DNA of 64,000 bases from Pipra filicauda (GCF_003945595.2 NW_024104346.1:620001-684000); one strand, 5' to 3'. Shown: positions 1 through 12,620, counted from the stretch's first letter. The notes: generated by a model not told the origin, from the letters alone. Translations and numbers: made by a program.

Positions 1-3000
1 AAACCAAGATGAAACACAATGCAAGCACTTGAATGGCATTCCTTGTACCCACTTGTTACAGACTGACTTAGAGCAGACATGACTATTTAAAGTTCGCTAC
101 CACACCAAGTTTCATTACTGCAGCCAGAGCTGGTCTGAGCCCACGGTTCAGTCACAAATTGCTCGCTCCAAGAGTGTCAAAAACGTGCTAAGTTCAAGTA
201 CATAGAACGAGGCAGATGTGCCAGTAACCCCTCCATGACATTCCTGAAAGTCAAGTATCCAGAACTGGATAACTAGAAAAACTGAAGTCAGATCTGAGCA
301 CTGGTTTAAGATCACTAATTCAGTTTTGCTACAGGACAGCACGCTGGCTGCCAGCAGGTTTTCTACTGGATCCCAGTTCCAAGTAAGGGTGAGCAATCAT
401 GGAGTGGATCCCAGTCACAGGTAAAGGTAAGCCATCACAGAAAGTTAGACTGACTTTGTGACAAGGTGTCACTGTGTGACCAGCTGGTGTTGGCTACACT
501 CACTGGGGTGTAACCAAAGACCTGTTGTCATGATCTCAAGGTGCAGCTGCTACTTCAAGTGTCCAGTGGAACATGGAAAGGTGGCTGCAGCAGAGGGCAA
601 GGTTGTCCAGCAGATCCCTGTTCACCAGCAAGAGTCCTGCCTGGAAGGTAACACAGAAGGGTCCAAAAGTGACAATAATACCAGAAACAAGTATGCAAAG
701 CAAACTTTGCAGAACAAGTGGGAAAACACATTACAACACCTGTGAAATAAACTGAGTATCAGACAAGAGCCAGACTACATGCAGGAACAAGGGACCTTGA
801 AATTCAGGTTCAAGAATAATGCAAAAGAGCTGGAGATCAGCATGTCTGGATGTCTGGCAAGGTAAGCATGTTAATCCTGGAACACTGCAGTCAGTAGTTG
901 TAGTAATGAAGAGTTTAGAATTACATCCCCAAGACTGATGAAAAATGAAATTGAGCATTACACTACCGGGATGACTCTACCAGGCAGAAGTAACAGAATC
1001 TCATCGCTGTCAATTAAAGCACAGGAATGTATCAGGCTTGTCAATCAAAGGCTAAAATAAAGACAACTGCAAAGTCCAATATAAGCTTTATGAAACTATT
1101 CATGGGATATTAATTCAAGCACTCATTTATGTTCTCAAAAATATTCCAGATCAGTCTCAGAGCTGCCTGTACCAGGAGTTTGAGGTGACTCACACAGCAC
1201 ACACGAGGCAAGAGCAGCGGTTATTAACGCATTCCTACCGAGCCAAGACTCTACACAGGGATGAGCTGCAGAAGGGCCACTTGGTCACTACAGAAAGTTT
1301 AAACAAGTTCTTTTCTAGGCACTGAGAGCACCTAGTCGACTAGTCGAGTGAGTCCAAGATCACATTCCCTCTTCCCCACAGTGCTCAGCTAAGAGTATCT
1401 TCGTTACATCGGAACTAAGAAAAATCCACCCAAGCCGAGTCGTATGCACAGAGGAATCGGGTCTGGAAATCCTCAGCTAAGAACCACAGTAAGTTGCTCG
1501 TTGTCTCTGAACGAGACAAAGCTTCAAAACCGAAAACCACACAGCTTTGATGCAAGCTCAACATACAGGTATGGAGTGCTGCACTGTAATTCCACAGTCA
1601 GAAGTGTGATGTCAGAATACCCACAGTATAAGATTACATAGAAAGTCACCAAGTTATATTATATTGCTTGTTACCTACCTGGACGCAGTCGGCAATGAGA
1701 ATCTCGGAGCAAGCAGGAATACTACATCCGGGTCCTAATGTCCATTGCCATTTGTGGTACTACGTTCCTCACAGTTATGAACTGCAGAAATGCTGGCTAA
1801 GTGCAGTTATGTAGCAGGCCACTAGTTTTTAAAGTGTAAATTGCAGTCTCAAAACTCCAGCAAAGAACTTGCTGCCACAGTAAATGGTTGCCAAGGAGAA
1901 GCCAAGAATTTGTCTACCACAAAAATACCACAAAATCTCAAAAGCAGTTTCAGTTTCTCATCAGCTGTATAAATGATTCGTGTAATGTGTCTACACCAGA
2001 AAGTTAAGATTATTCTGTATTCGTTTCTGAGAAAGTGCAAAGACATATGTATAACGATACCAGTTTCTACTTGCTGCAGTTTTTAGAGCTCTAAATGTCA
2101 AAATGGGCTCAATTTTGATAAAACAAACTAAATTGCAACAGCCAATGTCCTCCAAGTCCAGTACAAAAATGTGTGATGCGATCCAGACCATCCAAAAACA
2201 GGTCTGTCCAGCAAACCACTTTTCTGAATGGTTTTAAGGATTCCATTATATAAATCTGAGTTTATGAAAAAAGTCCAAAACCTCATAGGAACAGATCAAA
2301 GGAACATCACTTTCTCGCCTCCCACATTTAGTAACTTTACCAGATTTGAAAGTTGACATGTTTGCCAGCTTTTAAGACACCACTTTTAAAAGGTCTTTAA
2401 ATGAAGTTGGCTAATTCATCATATGCCTGTTTAGTACATGCAACTCAAAGCAGAACTTGTTTTAGAAATTCTGCTTATGCAGCTAAAACAAAGCCAGATT
2501 TAACCAAACTTTCAGATGTTTTGAAAACCGCCAAATCTTTCAAAATATTTACTAATCATGGTTTTGCAACTCAGCTATTTTAATACCTAACAACAGTAGC
2601 TTACGTACAAAACAGGGGTACCCAAAGACAAGCTCTGTAAGGTACAAGGACAGCAGCATCCTTCACTCTTCCAAGTTACAGAACTACAAAAGAACATACT
2701 TTAGGATATGCACCGGCATCTCTTTTAATAAAGAATGACATGTAATCTGAAAAATAAACTGAAAAAATTAATTTAATGTTCACGTTCAGAATTCCCCACC
2801 TCGGACACCTTCAGCTTCTGTGGGTGTCCCACGAACACCCTCCAGCAAACACATTGTTTCAAACTGCTTCAATAGCTCAAATTGCATCCATACTGCTCCT
2901 CCGTGAACTATCCAATACAAGGACTCCCAAGTAATTGGTCTGCAGTTTAGGAACTGCCAATTTGGAATTTCCTGAAGAGCAATTCGTTGTTGTAGCATGT

Positions 3001-4431
3001 TATCAACCCCCAAACTTTTCTGGGTGACTAAGAAGTGTTCACCAAACAAGCTCAGTCAGTCTTTAGTGAGCTTCATGTTCCCAGTCAGCGTTACCTGTAT
3101 CAGTATTTCCCAACTTGCTACTTGTCATTTAAGGGGTAACAGTACTTCAAGAGGGATCAGCCATCTTCACTCTAAAATACTGCAATCTGACACTAAAGTT
3201 TTAACCACAGAGAAAATTTAGCGTAGAATTTAGAATTAGCCAATGCTTAGCACAAGGAATGGAAAGATATTGGCAAGATTAAAGCTACTCACAGAACACT
3301 GGTGGCTGGGGATCGTGTGAAGGTACAGCCAAGCTAAGTTTACAGACTCTGTGCCAAGCAGGTTGATGTGTCCTGCGTTAACACTCAGGTATTTGACGCT
3401 GGGAAGTCACGTTCCCAGCTCACCTGGTACAGTGTAATAATAAGCAAAGCAACTACCTTACCAATGAGTCCAGAATGCTCTGAAATTCTTCTGGGGCTTA
3501 ATACAATGAACAGCGAGCTAACGAATTCATCAGATCTTCTACAAAGAGAACCTTAAAGGGAGTTTATTTGCACTGTGTAGTATTAACTCTTGAACTCCAG
3601 ATTCAGATACTACTTTTGAAGCATTATCTCCAAACATCAATAATAAAAGAGCGATAACCATCATGCAAGCAAGCTGATTGCTGTGTTTTACATACAGGAT
3701 TTTAGGATTTGCCCACCAGCTACACGATTTAGGAATAGTTCCTGCAGTCCCCATAATACAAATGATTGTACTCTGAACTAGGCAAATTAGTCCACTGTTA
3801 GCATGAGGACATAAGCAAGTTAACCTTAATCACTCGAGTAACACTTCTGGTCTTTTTGCCAAGCAATTTCAGGCAGGTTTACAACACTGAGCAAAGGCCA
3901 GATCCTGTGATCTCAAGACAGCTTAAGAGCATATAAATATCACATTAACAATCCTTTAGTTAGGAAGTCAGCCAATGCAAGGCATTCTATGAATTTATTT
4001 TAAAATAACCATTGCTAGTCTTCTGCTTTAAGTTTTTAAAAGATTCCAAGCAGTGACTACCAGGGTGGCAAGTGCTACCATCCCACCACCCGTCAGCCGT
4101 AGCTAAAATATGGAATTTGTTACTATGCTGCTTGCAGTGGAGCTTTAAATATTGTATCTTACAGCACTTGCAAGGTTTCCATTTGCTTCCTTATTTGCAG
4201 CACAATGACTGCTCAAAAAAATCTGCATCTACTGCAAAGTTCGGCTACAATTTAACCCAATCTTTAGCTAGAGAGGCATTGTGGGAAGAGACCTCGCTCT
4301 TCGCTGCAGTTCCACACCCTGGTCTAGTCCAACCTCGACTCAAGGCTCTCGGGTTACTGCAGCAGGTGTGGGATTCAGCCTCAATTGTTTAACCACGACT
4401 GGCAAGAAGAGTTACTACATTTAGTTTTCTA
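1..4431. other. Sequence downstream of SFPQ, no gene recognised
   Basis: I found no spliced coding pattern, CR1 copy or structural RNA here. The open frames are short and carry no recognisable domain. Because SFPQ is transcribed leftward, part of this stretch may be extended 3'UTR or alternative terminal exons of SFPQ. Further AATAAA hexamers on the minus strand (near 3553 and 3993) would allow that, but nothing proves it. A CpG-bearing patch at about 1320-1440 contains a perfect 12-bp palindrome (CTAGTCGACTAG). Confidence 0.5.
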
Positions 4432-4726
4432 TTTATTTGAAGCACAGTAAAAAAAAGGTTGGTACACTTTGGGAATTCAGTGGCACAAGGTACACTGCCA
4501 TCAAGTTAGGGACGTTATACATCAAAAAAACAGCTAAATTTGATTTTGAAACACTGCATTACATAATTAAATTGTACTCGCCCAAACAGACCACTTACAA
4601 ATATTAGGTCAGTAAGTTTCTAACATCCATAAAAACGTAGCTTTCTTACTAAAATGCAAGAATTAAGAAGTTGGTGTCTAAACAAGACAGACAAAAAACA
4701 AACTGGAATGAAACTACAGGTCACAT
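4432..4726 (-). other. SFPQ: SFPQ 3'UTR to first polyadenylation signal
   Basis: On the minus strand the first AATAAA after the TAG stop is at 4437-4432, about 290 nt downstream. This is the shortest supported 3'UTR. Longer isoforms using signals further left are possible. Confidence 0.55.
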
Positions 4727-7711
4727 CTAAAATCGGGGCTTTTTGTTTGGGGCTTCATATTCTTCTCTCCCTCTACCATATCCTGCTGGTGTTCCAGGCC
4801 CCATTCCTCTGGGACCCTGGCCACCCACGGGCCCCGCACCTCCCTGCCCAAAGCGTTCGGGACGCTATTGGAACAGAATTAACAGTTCATTATAGGTAGT
4901 TGATGTCCATGTGTGTTAAGTATATATTTTTAGAAGGTTCCGTAGTCAAGGTTCGTCGATACAATCACCATTGAGTCGATCCACAGGTACCGGGAACATA
5001 GAAAGGAAAAAAGGGTAATTTAAAAATTAGTTTATTGTAATACATGCCTTGAGGTATGTTCCCACTTGATGCATTCTCATACATCTGTTACAAAGAACAG
5101 ATCCTCCCTGCAGTGCTAGAAATGTAAGCATTAGTGCAGATGTGAATTAACAACTTTTCCAAATGAGCTCTAGCAAAATTTTTCAACCAAGTTAATGCAA
5201 ATAGCTTGCAAACTTCTCACCTTTAGTGCAGTAAAAGCTCAGATTACATCACTGTTTCCAAGTAAGCCTAATCAGAGAAGGCAGCTCCGGTTGGCTGAAG
5301 CAGGAGCTGACACTCATCAAATGTAACAGAATGCCTACTCACCAGGACTGGCATGTGCTGTCTAGAGACCATGAGCTTTTCAAGATGGGGTTAAGACTAC
5401 GGTCTGCTGACTAAACTGCAGAGGCCTTAGGCAGTACCAGAACTCATTGTGAGCACTACTGCATTGCAAGAAGGGAAAAAAAAAAAAAGTGAAAAAAGCT
5501 ACTGACCAGTGCTTTTCCTAAACCATCACAACTGCTCGAGCAGAGACTGGCACTTGTTCAAACCCCACATACTCCAGAGCTGCTGCTGCATCAGATGCAA
5601 AAAGTGTTCCAAGCGCTCAGTGTGTCCAGTTAGAGCTATGCACAGAGGGGGTGTGCATCCAGGCAGTACCTCCCTTCCCACCCCGCCCTCACCACAAGCT
5701 CTTGGGAAAGTCACAACTTCACAGTACTGAAAAGTTTCACACCAAGGTGTAACAGCTGAGTTACTCTGCAATAAAGCAGACACTTCGGGTATATTTTTAC
5801 TAGTACCTCTAGTTGCATGTACTTTGTTCAGTTACTGTATTAGTGGGTGTGATCAGCGTTCAACCTACAGAACTTACACATTATGAGGTCAAAGAGAGCT
5901 TTAAACTTTCATTTCAACCAGGTTTCCCACTACTGAGTCACAGAACAATGGTAGGTGGTTTGTTACAAAAAGTATCTGCAACTGACAATCCACACTTCGA
6001 ATTCCTGACTTCTGAAAGTCAGTGTCAATCCTTACGAGAAAGGAATTTCAAACATTATTTAGGTTATTTCTGCCTAATTCATGGCAGCTTCAAGCTCATC
6101 TCCAATTCTGTTTAAAGGTATCAGCACAGGAACTGTGACAGCACTGTGTGGCAGAGATCCCCAGCCTAAGAAACTCCAGGCAGTTAATCCACCTCACTGT
6201 CACCCCTTTTGACCAGATCACGTTTCAGGTATTACACAAGTTCAACATGCACCTGTACCATGGTTTTGAGGAGAAAAATGTACACAGCATCCACCACACA
6301 CTGCCTGACTGCTCACAGGAAGCTTAGGAACTGCTTAAATATCAGTAGATTATCGAGATACCTTAAGGCCAACGGCACTGTCTACTGAATCAATGATGCT
6401 CTGAGAAGTTACAATTCCAAAGATATGGTTCCCCAAAAAAGTAAAATGGAAGCTACTGTGGTAGCTCAGCATGTTAAGCCCAAGGCCTAAACCCACCCAA
6501 AAATCATTTAGTTCAGCTTGTGCTGCAGGTGTCACCCCTTCAGGAGGGTGAGAGCACACTGGTATTGCCACCTAAGCCAACAGATTCCCATCCTGCCCAT
6601 TAAGCATTTCTTTAATCTACATCCATGGTGCTTCAGGGTGGGAACACCAAGCAGCCTCCAAGCCCAGGCACACATGTAGTGTGCTAAAAATAGTACAGTT
6701 TGGAAACATACCTCAGAACAGGAGATATAATGTAGCTTTAACAGGCTCTATCTTTGTGTCATACCCAACATGGGAAAACACACCGGGCTATCATTCCTTT
6801 GGGACACAGGAACCACAAATGGCTACAGTCCAGGATGGCTGGAATATGCCTGAAGCTAAACCCCAGCATTTCTGCTCTTCTACAGCAACATCAGCACAGA
6901 CTAAGGGATATGCTGTTTACCACTGATCACTTAAGTCAATCTGCTGCTGAAAGAGACCTGAGAGCAGATTCTGGACTCAACAGCATACCCAGACCAACAT
7001 GCAGCCAGCCTACCTAGGCTTGGAAGGGCCGAAGAAACAGTGTTACACGTTGGGAAGGAGAACAAAAATCTCTGTTGTCCATCAATACAGAACATAAAAT
7101 TACTGAAAAGCTACTGCATTATGTACTTTAACGAAGTTTGTCAGATTCTCTAGAGTTTACAAAAAAATCCTTCCAAGCCTAACAGTGACGCAGAATTTCC
7201 AAAGTCCAATGAAGTCTGAGTTAATTGCAAATATGCTTAACAGCACATTTGAATTCACTTCCAATCAACTTCCAAGTGTGTAAGCTACCATAAAGGTTAA
7301 CAACTACTCTAGTGCTACACACTGCCACAGTCCGTGTTAAACATCTGACCAGAGTCAGCAGTTAACAGTGACATTTCCACATCCATCCGAACACTGGAGA
7401 GAACTCATTCCCAACCACAATTCCCTTGTGCTAAGCTAAAGCCACCAGAGGATACGTTACCATGTCACTTCCCATCATAGAACCACTCATGGCTGCTTGG
7501 CCAACTCCTGGATTAGCTTCATAACCTATGCCGCCACCACCTCCCAGAGGTGGGAATTTCTGGGCTGCTGAAGCATAAGGATCTAAGAAAGAGAAATATA
7601 TAATCATATTCTGACAATTTCTAGGTTAACCACATGAACTAATTACTGAAGAGATTCTTTACCTCCCATGTTCATTGTGGCAGCACCACCCATTCTCATG
7701 TCTCGCTCCCT
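4727..7711 (-). CDS. SFPQ: SFPQ exons 8-10: Gly-rich C-terminal tail
   Basis: Exon 8 (7711-7663) encodes [16 protein letters not shown]. Exon 9 (7582-7461) encodes the [16 protein letters not shown] region and ends at GSDM. Exon 10 (4864-4727) starts [12 protein letters not shown] and ends [16 protein letters not shown] plus TAG. The last residues are the conserved nuclear localisation signal of the family. Intron 9 is unusually large for this gene, about 2.6 kb. Confidence 0.94.
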
Positions 7712-10700
7712 CTGCGTAGAAGAAACAACTTTTAGCATGGCTAATAAAGCACCAAAATCCAGACTTTTCAGGAGATAAAGCACATGTACAGCCAACTACT
7801 GCCACTGCCACTACACAAACACGGTGCAGTAGCAAACCCAAAGGAAGCAAAACACAGCAACCTTGAAAATACATCAGCAGAATTCCTCAGCATGGTAACA
7901 CACCCCAAACCCGCCGCGATTTCACTTACTGGATCCATGTAACCCATTCTACTATAATTCTCTTCCCTCTGCCTTCTCATCTGCTCTTCCATCTCCCGCT
8001 GACGGATCATCATCTCCTCTTCCCGCCGGCGACGCTCCTCCTCCTGCCTGCTCACCCCAAAGCAGACTGTTAAACCCCAGCAGTGGAACGACACCCCTAA
8101 CATTTCCCAACACCATTTGTATCAGCAATTTCAAAGGCACTGAACGATTACACTCAAGCACAAACCCAAACTCTCTAATGCCCAAATGTCTGAGGAGACA
8201 CTTACACTGCAGTTCAATTCGCACAAACTGAAGCGGCGAGGGCGCTCTTGGAAAACAGAAACTGTCATACGTAAGTAATGGAAAAAAAAACCCAAATCAA
8301 CCCATAAATGTAACCGAAATCCCACGAAAGCTGAACCAACCTCAGCTGAATTTCCTTGCGCTTCTGCATTTCCTGATTATGAAGTTCCTCCATACGCCTC
8401 AGCTCCTCCTGGCGCCTCATGAGGTCTGCGGGAATGAAGCCTGTGAGCAGCTTTTTCACAACATCACGCCAGACTCTAATCAGATTTGAATTAGATCCAC
8501 CTCAGCTGCACTGTGGCAGACAGGTACCTTCCAATGTCACTCTTCTTAACAATACCCCACTGAAATAAAAAAACCTACCAGCTGCTCTTTTTTTTAACTC
8601 TGAAATTCTCAAGTTCACAGTAGGAAGCATAAATTTACTCACTAACCCGCTAAACAGACATGCATCTAGGCCCAGCATTTAAAGCAAAAATACAGAATTC
8701 AGAATCAATTACCTTGACGAAGGAGGTTTGCCTGGTGCTCGTGATAAGCATCTTCCATCTCACTTTCAAGTTTGTCCTTGGCATCTTTCATGTTTTTTGC
8801 CACTTGCTCTCTCTGCTGTTTTTCCATTTCATCTAAAGATTTCCATCTCTGGGAATATTCAAATTCAAAACTGCCAGGCTGAGCAAAACGGGGAGGAGTC
8901 TCTCTTTCCCTGCAGAAAGGAAAATGCTCGGAGTGGGCAAACCTGGAAACTCAAGGTCAGTACAAGATCACGAGCAGAATAACTGAATTATCAGGGAACA
9001 TCAAGGGAGCCCTGAAAATACCTGACAATTATGGGACAGAGAACTCGCTGTGATGGGAGTGCAGCACTTTACACGCTTAAACAGCAGCATTTCCCACGAA
9101 TAATTATCACAGCAGATACAGAGAATCCTGCACTATCACATCCAGGCAAATCTTTAGAGTGCTACCACTTGTTTATCTCTTTCTTAACTGTCTTTAGACT
9201 CTCCACTGCTGGCAATTCCAGGTGCAAAATCCTCAAACAAGACAGGCCTTTGCCCCAACAGGCACAGCCACTCAGAGCAGCAGCACACAGAGAAGTGGAT
9301 TTTTCCAGTGCCAAAGCACTGTGTGTCAAAGGCAAATAACAGCCTTCACTTTCACTTAAATAGTTCTCAAAATCCCTGAGGGCCAACAGTTTATTCTGTC
9401 ATATAAAGACACGGGAGTCTAACGTTCAGTAATTAATGACACAAAATCATGAAAGTTCAAAGCTTCCCATACATTAACAATATATAAGTACTTCAACATT
9501 TTAGGAACGCTGCATTAATCCACATTCTTTTCAAAGCTGCCTCTAAACCACTGACAGTTTTTGATCAAAGCAAGAATTTTGAGAACTTTCTCTGCCAAAC
9601 AAGACTGACTGGATCTCCCTCCCTGCTCTCCCTTCTGTGATCTGGGAAAATACAACAATCCTACAACAAACAGGTTTAATATACAGATTCTAACCTAACA
9701 CTGCTACTTTGGAAAAGACTCCTCTAGACTCTTTAACATTCCTTGATGCCAATGGTCAGCACATAAGGCAAATCCACAGGCAGCAAGTTTCTATTAATCA
9801 TGGAATGAGTTAAAATTTTACTTCATTTCTCATTTCAAAGCATGGAAACCAATTTCCAAGTTCCCCATGGGATCATCAACACAAGACACGCCTTGAGGGA
9901 GATGACAGTTCTCAACAATAGGATAAAACAGTTCAAGTCTGGTTTTCAAGAGTTTCTCCACACACCAAAACCATCTGTTACTGGGCTTCTATTTCTTCAC
10001 GACACAATGTAGAAAACTGCTTGTGTAACGAGCATACTAAATGAATCAGTATGTTACTTTATACAAAAATGTGAACAAAAAAAGAGAACTGGCAATACAT
10101 CTCAAAATTCAAAGCCTGTTTCTCAAAAATTACTCCATCCCCCTCAGAGCCTGGGACAATACTACATAAAACATCACCTATATCCTGTTTATAACAAAAG
10201 ACAGTGCCTACTTTTGATACATCGGATTCTTCTGAGCAAGCTTTTCTGGGAGACCATCTTCATCATCCAATTGTTCCAATGGTTCCACAATAACTGGCCT
10301 GGGAGTGCTGAACAGAAAACACCCATTTTACTTCTCTGTAAGAACTTCCACTCTGAAAAACTAGAAGCCTACAATCTCTACTCAACTTAAAACGATAATC
10401 CTGGGGAAGTACTTACGTTGTCAACAAAAACACCCCCTCAGTACACCGTTCAAAGGCTTTCCTGGCAGCTGGCTTTGATGCGAACTCAACAATGCCTTTT
10501 CCTGTTGATCTACCTCGATCATCTACAATCACAACAGCTCTTTCCACCGGACCGAACTGGGAAAAAGCTTCCTCCAGCAACTCGTTGGACACGTAGGGCG
10601 AGAGGTTCCGCACCGACAGGGCAGCGGCGTGTGTGGCAAAGCGAACGCGGAGCTGCCGGCCCCGCATCGGGGTATCGTCCAACTCCGCCTTCGCGATTTC

Positions 10701-12082
10701 TGCAAGAGCCCTAGATTCCTGGGGGAAGTTTAAAACCCGGGTTTAGAGGACTAAGTTCTACATCACTAATTCGCGAGAATTAAACGGACGGACACACAGC
10801 ATGAGCGCCTACCAATTTAATGAATCCAAAGCCTTTTCCCTTGTTGATAAAAACCTCTCCTGGCTCCCCATATTTGGCGAACAGTCTTTTAAAGTCTTCG
10901 TCTGTGATATCAGCGGGCAAATTCCCAACAAACAACCTGCAGCGCTGTGTGTAAGTCTTCTCCCCAGGCCGCCTCAGGAGGGAGAGGTTCGCTTTAAACC
11001 CCTACAAAGAAGCAAAGCGTTCGAGCCATCACTACGCGCTGCACCACCTAGCTGCGGGGAGCGCCGGGGACCCCGGAGAACCGCGAGGGGACACAAACCA
11101 CAGCCCTGGGACCGCCCGGGAGAATCGTGAGGGAACACAAACCACAGCCCTGGGACCGCCCGGGAGAACTGCGAGCGGACACAAACCACAGCTCCGGGAC
11201 CTCCCGGGCACCCAGGGGACACAAACCAGAGCCCCGGGCCCGCCCGGGAACCCAGGGGACACAAACCACAGCGCCGGGACCTCCCGGGAACCCAGGGGAC
11301 ACAAACCACAGCGCCGGGACACAAACCAGAGCCCCGGGCCAGCCCGGGACCCGCCACCGCCCCCCGCCTGCTCCTCCCCTCAAGATGGCGGCGCGGGCGC
11401 GCGGAGCCGCCGCCATCTTGTGCCTGAGGGAGGCGCGTGTGGGGGGGCCGCGACTCACCTCGTCCGAGAGCTTCTCGCTCCTCTCCGCCGAGCCCTGCTG
11501 CGCCCCGAGGCTCTGCTGGCCCTGATGCTGCTGCCCGCGGCCCCGCGGCTCCCCACCAGGCCCGCCGCGGTGCCCTGGTCCGCCCTTGTGAGGCCCCTGC
11601 TGCGGGCCGCCCGGCCCCTTGGGGCCGCCGCCGGGAGACTGTCCTTGTCCTTTCTTAGGGCCGCCGGCCGGCGTGGGGCTCGGGCTGGGCTTGGACTGCG
11701 GCTGCGGGCCGGAGGGAGTCGAGGAGGGCGCCGACACCGGCGGCTGCTGCTGCGGCTGCTGCCCAGCGGGCAGTGCGGAGGATGGAGGCGCTCCCGCCTG
11801 GCTGCCGGTGGGTCCTGCCGTGGTGGAAGCGGCTGAAGACGACGAAGAAGGCGGAGCAGAGGTGGACGTGGGCGGCTTCGGCGGTTCGGGCTTCGGGCCA
11901 CCGCCCGGCGGGCCGCCCGGGCCCTGCGGGCCGCCCGCCATGGGGCCGCGGTTCTGCCCCATGCCCATGCCGGGCGGCGGCGAGCGGAAATCGTGGTTGG
12001 GGCCGCCGCGGCCGCCGCCACCGCCGCGCCGGTGGAAGCCGCCGCCGCCGCCGCCACGGCTACGGAAGCGATCCCGCGACAT
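4727..12082 (-). CDS. SFPQ: SFPQ, splicing factor proline- and glutamine-rich (PSF)
   Basis: SFPQ is a nuclear DBHS-family RNA/DNA-binding protein that pairs with NONO or PSPC1 in paraspeckles, splicing, transcription and DNA repair. Ten coding exons were read on the minus strand: 12082-11459, 11001-10813, 10718-10417, 10307-10212, 8909-8713, 8425-8341, 8047-7930, 7711-7663, 7582-7461 and 4864-4727. All have GT/AG borders and compatible phases, and they sum to 1920 nt (639 aa plus stop). The start gives [11 protein letters not shown], the family N-terminus, and the end is NKKPRF followed by TAG. The order is: low-complexity Gly/Pro/Gln region (1-208), RRM1 (about 229-300), RRM2 (about 303-375), NOPS (about 376-430), long charged coiled coil (about 430-535) and a Gly-rich tail. 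The human protein is 707 aa; the shortfall lies in the N-terminal Pro/Gln segment. Confidence 0.97.
4865..7460 (-). other. SFPQ intron 9, no other gene seen
   Basis: This is a 2.6-kb intron in an otherwise compact gene. I see no CR1 or coding exon in it. A patch at 4931-4995 is richer in CpG than its AT-rich surroundings (CGTCGATAC, GAGTCGATCC). It could be a conserved regulatory or alternative-3'-exon element, but that is inference. Confidence 0.4.
7930..8909 (-). CDS. SFPQ: SFPQ exons 5-7: NOPS end and coiled-coil
   Basis: Exon 5 (8909-8713) carries [18 protein letters not shown] and the start of the helix. Exon 6 (8425-8341) and exon 7 (8047-7930) encode the Glu/Arg/Gln-rich coiled coil, with [17 protein letters not shown] and [20 protein letters not shown]. 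In DBHS proteins this helix mediates dimerisation and polymerisation. Exon 7 ends on a codon boundary at YMDP. Confidence 0.95.
10212..11001 (-). CDS. SFPQ: SFPQ exons 2-4: RRM1, RRM2 and start of NOPS
   Basis: Exon 2 (11001-10813) starts [16 protein letters not shown] and contains the RRM1 RNP2 LFVGNL and RNP1 KGFGFIKL motifs. Exon 3 (10718-10417) finishes RRM1 and encodes RRM2 with [13 protein letters not shown] and GKGIVEF. Exon 4 (10307-10212) begins the NOPS segment ([20 protein letters not shown]), the dimer contact typical of DBHS proteins. Spacing and motifs match the vertebrate family closely. Confidence 0.96.
11063..11350. repeat. GC-rich minisatellite in SFPQ intron 1
   Basis: About seven degenerate units of 29-44 bp share GGGACACAAACCACAGC followed by a CCGGGACC...CCCGG half. 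They fill much of the 457-bp first intron of SFPQ. The repetition keeps several frames open on both strands (LCPLGSR-like translations). These are repeat artefacts, not genes. Confidence 0.9.
11459..12082 (-). CDS. SFPQ: SFPQ coding exon 1: low-complexity N-terminal region
   Basis: This exon encodes residues 1-208 and ends on a codon boundary at ...LSDE, with donor AG|GTGAGT. The first 30 residues are RGG-type (repeated Gly, RR pairs). Pro/Ser/Ala/Gln-rich sequence follows, then a Gly/Pro/Lys/His block. The long Gln/Pro runs known from mammalian SFPQ are absent; the only Gln runs are three or fewer. The exon is extremely GC-rich, so its other frames are also open and should be ignored. Confidence 0.95.
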
Positions 12083-12620
12083 GATGGAGCGGAGGGAGGA
12101 GGAGAAGAGCAGAGAGCGCGCTCCGGCCGCTGCCGCTCAGCACCCGCTACGCAAAATGGCGGCGGGCTGAACGGCCTCGCCGCCGCCTTTGTCCGTCCCT
12201 AATATAGTGTCCCCGCCCCCGGAAACCTCCCCCTGCTCCCCAGGAGCCAACCGCCGACCCCGGCGGCGATGACCGACAGGCCGATTCGCCAATAGCGTGT
12301 CGCTGCTCCACTAACTCTTTGATCTCATTGGTAACGAACCTGCCCTGTGCCCATTGGCGCGTTTGACCGCCGACGTTGGCACGGGCCGGGCCGTTAACCT
12401 CCCGCGCGCTGATTGGGCGGTTTGAGCAGAGAGAGGCGGAGTCACGGTGGAAAGCGCGGGCTGTGATTGGCTGACTCGGCTGTCAGTCAGGCGGGGCCCG
12501 CGGCCCGGCACCGCCCCCCGGGCCCTCAGGGTTCTTTCAGCCACGGCTGAAAAAAGGCTGGAAAAGCGTCAAAAAAACGCGTTTTCAGTTATAGTTCGCT
12601 GCTTCGGCGCGGCCAGAGCC
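12083..12620 (-). promoter_or_regulatory. SFPQ: SFPQ 5'UTR and CpG-island promoter
   Basis: The sequence is GC-rich with dense CpG. A TATA-like ACTATATTAGGG lies on the minus strand at 12210-12199, about 120 nt upstream of the ATG, which would put the start site near 12,170. CCAAT boxes in the SFPQ orientation lie at 12327-12331, 12353-12357, 12412-12416 and 12466-12470, with one opposite-strand copy at 12289-12293. Such clusters usually bind NF-Y. The transcription start was not observed. Confidence 0.7.

Noticed and set aside
10974..11525. Repetitive open frames in SFPQ intron 1
   Set aside because: They result from the GC-rich minisatellite and lie between SFPQ exons 1 and 2.
11420..12202. 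Plus-strand and alternative minus-strand frames over SFPQ exon 1
   Set aside because: They are shadows of a very GC-rich coding exon; no independent splice or family evidence.
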